Below, one piece after another: positions 23,423 through 32,516 of a stretch of DNA of 64,000 nucleotides. The notes below the pieces were generated by a model. It worked only from the letters and a program-made list of their open reading frames with translations. It did no database searches and was not told where the DNA came from. Origin of the DNA: Mastigamoeba balamuthi (Eukaryota > Evosea > Mastigamoebida > Mastigamoebidae); NCBI GenBank assembly GCA_902651635.1, contig CACRSC010000472.1, positions 381,487 through 445,486 of the forward strand. Reading direction: 5' to 3'. Every line of letters starts with the position of its first letter. Within the stretch, counting starts at the first letter, position 1. A program made the translations under genes and the position numbers.

Positions 23423-24472
23423 TCAAGAGAGCAGCGGGAAGACGTGCTGCTCGAGCAGAGTGCGGTTGTACAGCCAGTCGTTGTGCGCCGCGTTGCGCAC
23501 CACCTTGGTCGTCAGCTTCCCCTCGGCCCTCAGGGTGCTCAGGCCCAGCCTCTGGTAGTACGGCTGCCTCTCCAGCATCGCGTGCGACTGCCCGTCCTCC
23601 CCGAAGAACCCGAACAGGCCGCTCACCCAAGGCTTGATGACCCCGTCTGCGCCCGCGCACACAAATCCCTCCGGTGAGCAGTGCGCGCTCGCTCTGTGGT
23701 GCAGTGCGCACCCTCGGGGGAGGCGATGAGGGTGATGTTGCGGATGCTCGCGAGGCGCCGCGTGTAGGCGTCGGACTGGGCGCTGGCGACCTCGTTGTTC
23801 ATGAACGTCAGGAAGTTGTTGCCCCGCACGTAGCGGCTGTACGACGGAGTCCGCCAGTACCCGGCGGTGCTGAACGCCCCCTGCATCGCGTCGGTGTAGA
23901 GGAGATCCGTGGCGACCGCGCAGCTGAGCTTGGGGAGCAGCACCGTCTCGCACGAGCCGTAGTAGCCCCCGTGGACGCCCGCCAGGCTGACGTACTGGTC
24001 CACGTCCCAGTCGGCCGTCTGCAGCACCGCGCGGGCCACGAGGGTGCCCTGCGAGTGCGACACCACGTGGAAGCCGTCGGCGAACTCCCGGGGCCGCCAG
24101 TTGATGATGCCCCTCAGCGCAGCGCTGAAGTCGGCGACCTGCGTCCACATGCCCTTGCCGCTTAGCAGCTCGTTGTCGACGGCCAGGGCGTACGTGGGCT
24201 GCCCCGGGTGCGCCTCGCGGAGCCACTGTGCCCCGCAGGCGTCTTTTGTTAGCGTTCTGCATCGGTGCCCACCCCCCAGCGGAGGGGAGGGGGGTTCCCC
24301 GGCTGGTGTGGGAAAGGGCCCCGAAACGAACGGTGGACGCGCTGGTGAACTCCTCCGAAGTCCCGCGACCCTCCAGGAAGAACCCGAAGCCGTGGAAGAA
24401 CACCACGGGCTTGTAGGCCGAGGCAGCGGCGGCCAGCAGCAGCAGCGCGGCGACAAGGTGCGCGGTGTTCAT
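23423..24472 (-). CDS. Palmitoyl-protein thioesterase, copy B
   Basis: Tandem paralogue of 21769-22769. Exons: 24472-24332, 24225-23712 and 23646-23423; 292 aa. It carries the same signal peptide layout, VVFFHGFGFF, the SHSQGT nucleophile (Ser about 105), NAAHNDWL and the C-terminus LLEQHVFPLLS. Exons 2 and 3 keep the lengths of copy A exactly, while intron 1 has diverged in sequence and length (106 versus 68 nt) and its donor is GTTCGT rather than GTGCGC. Substitutions cluster in MSGKG..GIINWRPREF and TDAMQGAFSTAG, near the predicted lid. Both copies look functional. A TATA-like CATAAAAT lies on the minus strand near 24519, roughly 45 nt upstream of the start. Confidence 0.88.
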   Translation of the reverse strand: MNTAHLVAALLLLAAAASAYKPVVFFHGFGFFLEGRGTSEEFTSASTVRFGALSHTSRGTPLPSAGGWAPMQNANKRRLRGTVAPRGAPGAAHVRPGRRQRAAKRQGHVDAGRRLQRCAEGHHQLAAPGVRRRLPRGVALAGHPRGPRGAADGRLGRGPVRQPGGRPRGLLRLVRDGAAPQAQLRGRHGSPLHRRDAGGVQHRRVLADSVVQPLRAGQQLPDVHEQRGRQRPVRRLHAAPREHPQHHPHRLPRGCALHHRASAHCSPEGFVCAGADGVIKPWVSGLFGFFGEDGQSHAMLERQPYYQRLGLSTLRAEGKLTTKVVRNAAHNDWLYNRTLLEQHVFPLLS

Positions 24473-24939
24473 GGCGGTGTGTCTGGTGTTGGCGAAGAGC
24501 ACCCACAGAGGGGATGTATTGAATTTTATGCACCGGATGTGCACCGCACACACTCCCGTGCTGACGTGTTCGGCTGGGCGGCTGCCCTTCGGCTCCCTCG
24601 CGAATCGTTGGCGTGTAAATATATCCGCATGCCGCCTCGGGGTGGCCAGTGCAGCTGACGTGTAGAGTGCGGCGTCAGCCCCTGCAGAATCGCTGGCTAC
24701 GCAGGTGTTACGTCGGTGTGGCGTATTCCGTAGTTTCATCCGAGGCGTTGTCTGTCCGTCGAGGGTGCCCGATGGGTGTGTTGGCACAACAGACTGTGGC
24801 ACAGCGACACTTTAAAGTGCTTCCAGAGGCGAGACATCCGCTGCAGACCCGACACAGATGCCGTGTATTCCAAACAGCCTTGCTGTCGATAGTAGGGCTG
24901 CCGCACGGCTCCAGGGGGGCCCCCCTCAGCGGGCAGCGC
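24473..24939. other. Intergenic region between thioesterase B and the methyltransferase
   Basis: 467 nt, both neighbours on the minus strand: promoter of thioesterase B (TATA-like at about 24519) and 3' flank of the EFM7-like gene. No further gene is seen. Confidence 0.5.
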
Positions 24940-26046
24940 TCAGGTTCGGGCAGCCTCGTCGGCGAGGCGCATCTCGACGACGTGGACCGTGGAGCGCACG
25001 TCCTCGGGCCCGGGGTCGCCGGGGAACATGGGAGGCATCTGCCGCGTGAACAGCTCCACGGGCCGCGTGAGACCCGCGGCGGCGGCCTCGTCGAAGAACT
25101 TGAGGTCCTTGTCCGCCAGCCACGGCCTGTGGTGCGAGTACGCCAGCAGCACGCGGCTGCCGCTCCCCCTGCGCAGCGCGCGGACGCACGACTTGGCCAG
25201 CGCCCCGTGCGCCGCGTGCGTCGCCAGGATGTCGCTCAGCACGACCACGTCAGCGGTTCCGGGCTCGAACGCGCCGTCGTCCTCCGTGCCCCAGATGTGT
25301 CCGGCAATGGCGACCTTGGAGACACGTCAGTGGCGCGCGTGGGTGGTGGGAGACGCGTTGCCTTGGGGCGCAGGGCCGCGGGGACGTTGCGGTCGACGTT
25401 GACGCGGATGTTGTCGAGCAGCGGGGCGTCGGGGTAGTCCGTGGCCGTCACCGACGCGGCGCCGCACAGCGCGCACATGATCGTCGGCAGCGCGGCGCCC
25501 GACCCGAACTCGACGACGCGCTTGCCTGCGTGTCCAACCGCCCAACAAAGTGGTCAGAACACAACAAAACGCTGCGCCAAGCAAGACGTTTGTTCGACAC
25601 ATTTTCTTCGCCGCGTTTGGGGGGCACAGTGAAGCGCGGGCAGTGTGGAGCCACCCGACGCCGGTCTGTGACGCGCTGAAACGCGGAGCAAACGCGGTCG
25701 AGAGACGTGCCTTGGATGCCGGCCGAGCCCTCGTCGATCCAGTCCGCGAGGACAATGGCGGCGTTCCACAGGTGGTGTGCCCACAGCTGGCGGTGCGGTG
25801 CTGTCTGTGAGCAGGGCGCGGGTGGGCGGCTGGGCTGCGCTGGGTGGGTGGGGAGGCCGCTGTGAGCACCGGGTGGGATCCCACGACGCGCAGGACGACC
25901 GACGGCGGGTCCGCGTGCCCCGACGCGTGGGCGCGGGCGTATGTGTGCTCGTGGGGCTGCGGCTCGGGCTTGAAGAAGCTCTGCTCGCCCTCGAACAGGC
26001 CGGCGCCCTCGAGGCCGTCTGAGCTCTCGCTGTCCGACGACGCCAT
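24940..26046 (-). CDS. EFM7/NNT1-like protein lysine/N-terminal methyltransferase
   Basis: This is a seven-beta-strand S-adenosylmethionine methyltransferase. The yeast family member Efm7 methylates the N-terminus of elongation factor 1A. Exons: 26046-25870, 25786-25711, 25525-25362 and 25314-24940; 263 aa, the family size. Markers are RVVGSHPLWAHHLWNAA, motif I VVEFGSGAALP, TATDYPD, GHIWGTEDD and VVVLSDIL, in family order. Introns 2 (25710-25526, 185 nt) and 3 (25361-25315, 47 nt) have GC donors (AAG|GCACGT and AAG|GCAACG); the frame and the family alignment fit these better than any GT donor. Intron 3 also ends in AAG. A GAGATATT motif lies 17 nt upstream of the ATG. Substrate specificity is inferred from family only. 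Confidence 0.82.
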
Positions 26047-26240
26047 CAGCGCGCGCAGAGAAGAGATATTGCCTGAAAGATGATGTCATCGCCGAAATCT
26101 TTCCTGGGAAATTCACCGGGAATTCCATATCCTCGGGCGCGGGAGGGGTGAATCACCCGGTAGAAATTGCGCAAGATTCATATTGTCATTTTTCTTTTTG
26201 GGTCAAGTCGCCTGTTCAGCGGCCGCAGAGCGGGGAGGCG

Positions 26241-29200
26241 ATGACTAAGCTCGACGGTCTCCTCCGCTGGTGCCAGGCCAACACCCAGGGCTTCAAAGAC
26301 GGTACCCGCACCCCGCAACCCTCCCAATTTTGAGATTCCAATTGAATTGAATCTCGAAAATGCCCCCCAACACCCAGGGCTTCAAAGACTGTGCCCGCAC
26401 CCAACGCCCAATTTCGCGATTCGAGTTGAATTGAATCTCGAAAATGACCCCCTCCCGCCCTCCCCGCGCAGTCAGCGTGACGAACTTCCACACGAGCTGG
26501 AAGGACGGCCTCGCGTTCTGCGCGCTCATCGCCAAGTTCCGGCCCGACCTGCTGGACTTCGGCGCGCTGCGGGCGGGCGACACGGCGCGCAACCTCGAGC
26601 TGGCCTTCAGCGTCGGCGAGCAGCACCTCAACATCCCGCGCCTGCTCGACGTTGAGGACTTCCTCAACCTGCCGCGCCCCGATCAGGCACGGTTTTCCGC
26701 CCCGTTTTCCGCAGCGGCGGTTTCGTTTCGCAACGGCTCGCCGGCGGGGCGGGGCCCCCGCCGCGCGGCCCGCGCAGCGCCGGGTCTGGGGTCAACTGAC
26801 TTTGTCGGTTCCGCGCGGGTGCGGGGTCAGTTTTCGGTGATCACGTACCTGGGGTGCGTGTACCAGGGGCTCGAGAGCCCCGCCAACGCGCGCCCGGCCA
26901 AGGCCGAGGCGCCGGCGCCGTCCAAGCGGGCCTCGAGGCCCGTGGCCGGCGCCGCGGCGGGGACGCAGCGCACAGGCGAGCGCGACAAATCGGGCAGAGA
27001 AATATGCACGGGGGGCACTTGCACCAAGTGCGGCAAAGGTGCGCTCCGCACGCGTCTCCCGCGGGTCTGCGCACACGCGTTTCCGACGCTTCGGCGGGGG
27101 GTGGCGGGCAGAGCTCGAGGGCGAGGTCGTGGAGGTGGCGTCGGGGCTGTTCCACGCGCGCTGCTTCGTGTGCGAGGGCTGCGGCAAGAGCCTGCAGCTG
27201 CGCTTTGTGACGGTGGGCGGCAAGGCCTACTGCGAGCCCTGCGCCAAGAAGGCCTTCGTCAAGACCATGCGTGCGCGCCGCGCCTCGTCCAACGCCCAGG
27301 CGCTCGCCGCGGCCCAGCAGCAGCAGCAGCAGCCCGCCAGGCCCGCTGCCGACGACAGCAGGCGGCGCGCCGAGGAGGCCGAGGCCAAGCGCAGGGCCGA
27401 GCAGCTCGAGGCAGCCAAGCAGAGAGAGGCCGCGGCGCAGCAGCAGCGGGAGGCCGAGGCCAGGAGGAAGGCCGAGCAGGAGGCAGCAGCGAGGCAGAAG
27501 GAGGCGGCGCAGCAGCGCGAGGCGGCTGAGGCCAGGAGGAGAGCCGAGCAGGAGGCGGCGAGGCAGAGGGAGGCCGCGCAGCACCAGCAGCAGCAGCGAG
27601 AGGCCGAGGCCAAGAGGAGGGCCGAGCAGGAGGCAGCAGCGAGGCAGAGGGAGGCCGAGTCCAGGAGGAAGGCAGAGCAGGAGGCCGAGGCCCGCAAGAA
27701 GGCGGAGCAGGAGGCCGCGAGGCAGCGCGAGGCCGAACAGCAGCGCGCACGGGCCAACTCCCTCAAGCAGCAGCAGCAGCAGCAGCAGTCCCCGCAGCCC
27801 CAGCAGTCCCAGCAGCCGCAGGGCAAGTCGCCAGTGAAGCTGCAGCTGCCGCCGAGCGCCCCGTCGCTGGCCAACAACAACGCGGTGCCCGCGTGGAAGC
27901 AGCAGCTCGAGGAGCGCAAGCGGGCCGCTGCCGCCGCCTCGCCGCCAGCAGCAGCGACACAGGGCGCGCACGCCGCGGTCCCGCAGCACCCGACGTTCGT
28001 GGCGCACGCGCCCGCGAGGCCCGAGAAGCCGCACCAGCCGCTGGCGCAGCCCGCCAAGGCGCCGTCGCCGCCGTCCAAGTTCCCGACGTCGCCGCCGGCC
28101 GCCTCGACGTCGCCGCCGTGCAAAGTCTCGCCGTCGTCGTCGTCGCCGCCGCTCAAGACGCCGTTCGGGCCGAGCAAGGCGTCGTCGCCGTCGCCCCCCG
28201 CCACGTCGCCGTCGCCGCCGGCGAGTCCGCCGCCCGCCAAGCCGCTGCCGGTGCCGGCGCACCACTGGGCGGGCGCGGGCGGAGGCCACGGGGCGTCGCG
28301 GAGGGCAGCCAATTCACCGTCGCCCCCGCCGCCGCTGCCCGCCAAGGTCGGGGAGATGAGGTCGCCGCCGCCGCCACTGGAGCACAGGGGGGCCAACCCC
28401 TTCGCCGAGGGCGCGAGGGAGAACCCGTTTGCGCAGGACAAGCGGTCGCCGAGGGCGGCGGACGACGGGGAGAACCCGTTCAGCCTCGCGCACAGGAACG
28501 CGAGGGCGACGCCGCCCGCGGGCCACCACGACGACAACCCCTTCGTCGCGGTGCGCAGGGCCAACAACGCGCCGGCGAGGCCCGCACAGGCCCCGCACAC
28601 CACTGCACCCGCGCCTGTCAGGCCCGCGCAGGGCCCCCCGCTGGCGCACAGGAGAGCGGCGCCCGCTCCGCCGTCGTCGACGGAAGAGGTCCCCCCGCCG
28701 CTGCCGCAGAAGCCCCACCAGCAGCAGCAGCAGCAGCTGAGGCAGGAGCAGGCGATGCCCATGCCGCACAGGCCACCGCCCACGCCCCCGATGTCGCCCC
28801 CGGAGCCCGAGGAGGAGGCCGAGCTGGAGAAGAGGTTCGACGCGCTCAAGGAGGACGGAGGAGACATCCTCGAGGCCACCGACGACGACGTGCGTGCCGG
28901 CAGCATTCGCCGCTGGGGTGGGGAGTAGAGGGAGAGGGGTGGTTGCCTTCGACTCACGCAAGGCGCTGGCTGGCTGTGTGTGCAGGTCAAGGTGAGCGAG
29001 ACGATGCACAGGAGAGGGGAGCCTTCGCTGGCGGGGGCGTCTATGGAGGGGTACCTGTTCAAGCTCGAGGGGTGGTGCTGGGCGCGGCGGTGGTTCTGCC
29101 TGCAGGGCCGCAGGCTGCACTCGTACAAGGACACGCGGTGCAAGTCGACGATCGCGCAGTCGGTGCCGCACCCCGACTGCGGCTCGGTCGACCTGGCGTT

Positions 29201-29799
29201 CGCCGCCGACGTGGCGACGCCGCTGCAGCACATGGAGCACGCGATCGAGATCCGGATGGAGGACAGGACGCTCGTGAAGCTGCGGGCGTCGACAGAGGCC
29301 GAGCAGACGGCGTGGGCCGCGAGGATCCGCGAGGCGATGCGGCTGGGCAAGGAGCAGCAGCACCGCATCGACAAGGCGCGCAGGCACACGATCCAGCTCT
29401 ACCAGAAGAAGGAGGGCTACCTCCAGCTGCTCCAGGGCTCCTCCTGGAAGCGCGTCTGGGTCGTCATGAAGAGCGGCTCGGTCTTCATCTACGGAAACCC
29501 GGTGCGCAAAGCCGTGAAGTCGTGGGGCTTTTTGTTCGGAAACCCGGGCTGATAAACGGTGCTTTCGCGGTGTTTTGCGCGAACAGGGAGGGGCGATGAT
29601 GCAGACGAGCGCGTTGTACCAGTCGGAGCTCAGCGAGTACGACCCGGAGCACTTCCCGGGAGCGTTTTGCGCGAAGAACCAGGCAGCGGGCACCACGGTC
29701 GTGCTGAGGGCGTCTGCCGAGGAGGAGATGCACATGTGGCTCAATGCCCTCGTCGCCCAGCGCCTGTTCGTCGAACAAACCATTGACAGCGTCGAGTAG
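26241..29799 (+). CDS. CH-LIM-coiled coil-NPF-PH-PH scaffold protein
   Basis: Exons: 26241-26301, 26472-26686, 26831-27038, 27112-28889, 28986-29501 and 29587-29799; 996 aa. The calponin-homology domain (residues about 3-115: LLRWCQANTQGFKDVSVTNF, WKDGLAFCALI, LLDVEDF, SVITYLGCVYQ) resembles MICAL/smoothelin-type CH domains. A LIM domain follows (about 152-205: CTKCGK..HARCFVCEGCGKSL..YCEPC). Then come about 190 residues of Glu/Arg/Ala/Gln coiled coil, a Pro/Ser-rich tract, four NPF motifs (about 589-645) that could bind EH-domain endocytic proteins, polyproline, and two C-terminal PH domains (about 770-875 and 885-990). The likely role is linking actin, membranes and endocytic factors, inferred from domains. 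Intron 2 (26687-26830) has a GC donor. Intron 1 contains a tandem copy of the exon end. An in-frame ATG at 26148 is an alternative start. Confidence 0.82.
26279..26456 (+). repeat. Tandem duplication (84-89 nt unit) of an exon end, donor and hairpin
   Basis: Unit 1 starts CAACACCCAGGGCTTCAAAG at 26279; unit 2 starts with the same 20 bases at 26368. Each continues through a donor-like site (GACGGTACCCGC and GACTGTGCCCGC) into a GATTC..GAATCTC palindrome (26328-26360 and 26411-26445). Unit 2 lies wholly inside intron 1 of the CH-LIM gene. Confidence 0.8.
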
Positions 29800-30185
29800 C
29801 GATACCATACAATTTCCACCCCCAAACTCAGTGCAATTCGCCTTTTGAAAGTAAAAATACACCGCAAAAACTGCATTCATTCTGATTATCCTCGCCATTT
29901 ATATCTAAATTCCTGTACTGTGAATCTTCGCCCGGCCGATATGTTGTTTCCCGAATCAACAGCAGAGAAGAAGGCCGAGAAAGCCCTGTGCTGGGAAGAA
30001 AAAAACAAGAAACTGAAGACATGTTATACTATCTTTCAACGGAAAATCAGTGAGACGGTCGCCCGGGCGCCCTCGGCTGTGGTGGTAGGGGCCAGTGTGT
30101 CGTTGTGGGTGTGGGTGGTGATGAGAGTCTGGGTTCGGATATTCGAACACACGGGGAATAATATCTCCCTCCGGTGGCTCGCTCC
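29800..30185. other. Convergent 3' flanks, no gene
   Basis: 386 nt, AT-richer than its surroundings, between the convergent CH-LIM and GATA-finger genes. It contains AATATCTC at 30160-30167. No supported gene. Confidence 0.5.
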
Positions 30186-30982
30186 TCAGATCACCATCGC
30201 GTCGCCCTGGGAGGCGGCCGCCTCGGCCGCCTCCTTCTGCTTCTTGCACCACTGCAGCCCGCATGCGTTGCACAGCCTGGACGGGACCGGAGGGGAAAGG
30301 GGGAAAGGAAAGATACGTGAATCCTCCGGTGGGGGTGCGACGCAGGAGAAGAATCAGAAGCTTACGTCGCAGGGCCAGCAGGGCCTTTTCTCCACTCGGG
30401 CGTGTCCCGCCTGCCGCACATGTGGCAGAACAGCTTGCTCTTGTCCATGTTCGCTGGTCGCCTGCGGTGCACGGGCTGCGCGCAGGGCAGGGAAGAGATC
30501 AGGCGAAATTCCGCGTAGATTTCGCAGATTGAATTGGGTTAAACTGAATTGTCCGAGGCGGAGAAGCGGGAAGAAAAGAGAAAAAAGCACGGTAGCAAAA
30601 CCGCCGCGCGCACCTTGACGGGCTTGGCGGGCTTGGGGGTCGCGGGCAGGGCCTGCGGGGTCTGCGGGATGGACTGCATCATGGGGCTCGGGGGGCAGAC
30701 GGCCGCCCTCTGCTGCTGCAGCTGCTGGGCGGGGGCCCTGGGCAGCAGCGCGGGCACCGGCATCGCCTGGGCGCTGGGCGGCGCGCACATGAACGCGCTG
30801 GGCACCACCGCGCGGACGGGGTAGGCCCCGCCGGGGCACGGGGACCAGTAGAGCTCCGCAGGGCCCGCGGCGGCAGGCGGGGGCGCCGGGTACGCGAGCA
30901 TCTGAGAGATGGAGGGCAGAGAAATCGGGCGCTGGTGCACTCCGATAGCAGATTGCAGATCAGCCCTCAGGAATGACTGCAT
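30186..30982 (-). CDS. GATA-type zinc finger protein
   Basis: Exons: 30982-30614, 30475-30366 and 30276-30186; 189 aa. A Pro/Gln/Ala-rich N-terminal region (residues 25-120) precedes one C-terminal GATA finger split by intron 2: CHMCGRRDTPEWRKGP then TLCNACGLQW, matching CxxC-x(n)-CNAC with the WRKGP and CGL cores. A basic KKQK tail follows. GATA fingers bind (A/T)GATA(A/G) sites, so the protein is probably a transcription factor. Whether the GAGATA-bearing motifs in the surrounding promoters are its targets is speculation. Intron 1 is 138 nt (GTGCGC..CAG) and intron 2 is 89 nt (GTAAGC..CAG). A TATA box (TATAAAGG, minus strand) sits at 31176-31169. Confidence 0.85.
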
Positions 30983-31168
30983 CGCCGGGTCCGTCTCGCG
31001 GGGTCTCGGGTCCGTGCGGTTCCGCGGGCGGGGAATCGGTCGGGGGCGGGTGCGCGGGGGAGGGGAGGTGTTCTCGCGCGACGGGGTTGACGGCGAGAAG
31101 CGGCGGGGATGCGGTGGGCGGGACGCGGGGTGGGGCAGCCCTCTCTCTGCGGGAGTGACTGCTCTGAG

Positions 31169-31176
31169 CCTTTATA
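31169..31176 (-). promoter_or_regulatory. TATA box of the GATA-finger gene
   Basis: TATAAAGG on the minus strand, 187 nt upstream of ATG 30982. The intervening GC-rich leader has no upstream ATG in good context. Confidence 0.45.
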
Positions 31177-31199
31177 CGTTTATGGCGAAGCCGAGAAAG

Positions 31200-32516
31200 A
31201 TCTCCACCTCTAGGTAAGGAAAAGCGCGAAATTTCGCGGAGAATTCGCTCGGGTACACGACGACAATCAGCGGTCTTTTATGGGGTGGGGCTTTTCTTGG
31301 CTGAAAGCGTTAAGGGCGGCTGTGCCGGTGCTACCAGATGCTGCGCCGGCGCCGGCGGTTTTGCCGGGCCACGCCGCTCCCTGAACACCTCTGGGCACCC
31401 CCAACCGCCGCCAGATGCGCGGTGGCCGGCCGGATGGTCTGTGCCACCAGATCATGCACTGCCGGTGTAGAAGCATCGCCCAAAAGGCACTGGCATTGGC
31501 CTCTGGGCATTGCCGAATGTTCCACAACCCGCCCGTTCCCCGTATTTATAGCGCCGGACAGCGGCTTTTGCCCGTGCACTCCTGACCGATGGAATACCAA
31601 TTCGACGTGAATGTGTGTTGCAGCAAGATGCGGCGGGGGTGGCTGTCGGTGCAGATAGATGGTTATCCAGTATTCTTTTCCCACATTCCGCTGAAATTTC
31701 GCCCGGGGCACCGCCGGTGTGGGCACTGCACGCGGGTTCGGAAAACGAGCTCATCGACGCGTGACGCCGTGCCCGCGTCAGCCGGGGGAATAGGCGGCCC
31801 GCTGGCGACGGGCGAGCTCCTCCGCTGAGCAGATCCTCTGTATCTGGAACGTGCGGTAGGACTGGACCTCTGAGATGTGGGAAGAAGATTATCCCAGTTG
31901 TCGCACCCCACGCCAACCGACACCGCCTCTGCACCTCCGAGTCCCCGCTGAGCACACCCAATCAGCCCTTCCCCTTGGCAACATTCGAGTGTTCATCAAC
32001 GAGCCCGTTGGTGTGGACGTGTAGGTCCAGGGCGCTGGATTATCATCGGTGAACCCTGCCGATAGGCCTATCAATAAACGTCTTCCTTCCCTTTGTCACA
32101 AGGTGCAGATTCTGCGGACGACAATAAGCCGGAGCTCTGGTTCTACCGGAGCATCAGCTCCAATTGGCACTGGCAGAACAGAGGGAGGCGCAGGACGGGA
32201 GCCGAGCAGGGCGAGTGTTGCGCAGTAGTTTTTAGAGAATCTGTTGTTGAATAGCCTAACTGGTCGCCCGGTGGTGTGAGACGCTACGACAGCCGCCAAG
32301 GCGCCGGGGAGGGCAGGCACAACCCATCCAGGCGCCTCAGAGGCCGTCCTATCAACGAACAAGCAGAGCAGAGCAGAGCAGAGGGAGGCAGAGGAGAGCC
32401 GGCACTGGTGCAACAGACTCCTTAATATTACGGGAGACTGCTACGGCGGTGGGCCCCTCTTCCCCCTCAGCAACGAGGCCGACGGCGAGCGGGGGGCCCG
32501 GAGTCCCGACGCGCGC
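31200..32516. other. Long gap with a weak candidate gene
   Basis: 1.3 kb between the GATA-finger promoter and the 3' end of PRPP synthetase. A plus-strand set TATTTATAG (about 31532), an 80-codon frame at 31589-31828 (Cys and basic residues, no known family) and AATAAA at 32073-32078 could be one short transcription unit. A minus-strand frame at 32413-32096 (105 aa) has no support. A GCAGA-type short tandem repeat lies at about 32360-32390. Confidence 0.3.

Noticed and set aside
27290-27800. CAG/GAG-rich tract as a microsatellite expansion
   Set aside because: It is an interrupted coiled-coil coding region in frame with the LIM and PH exons.
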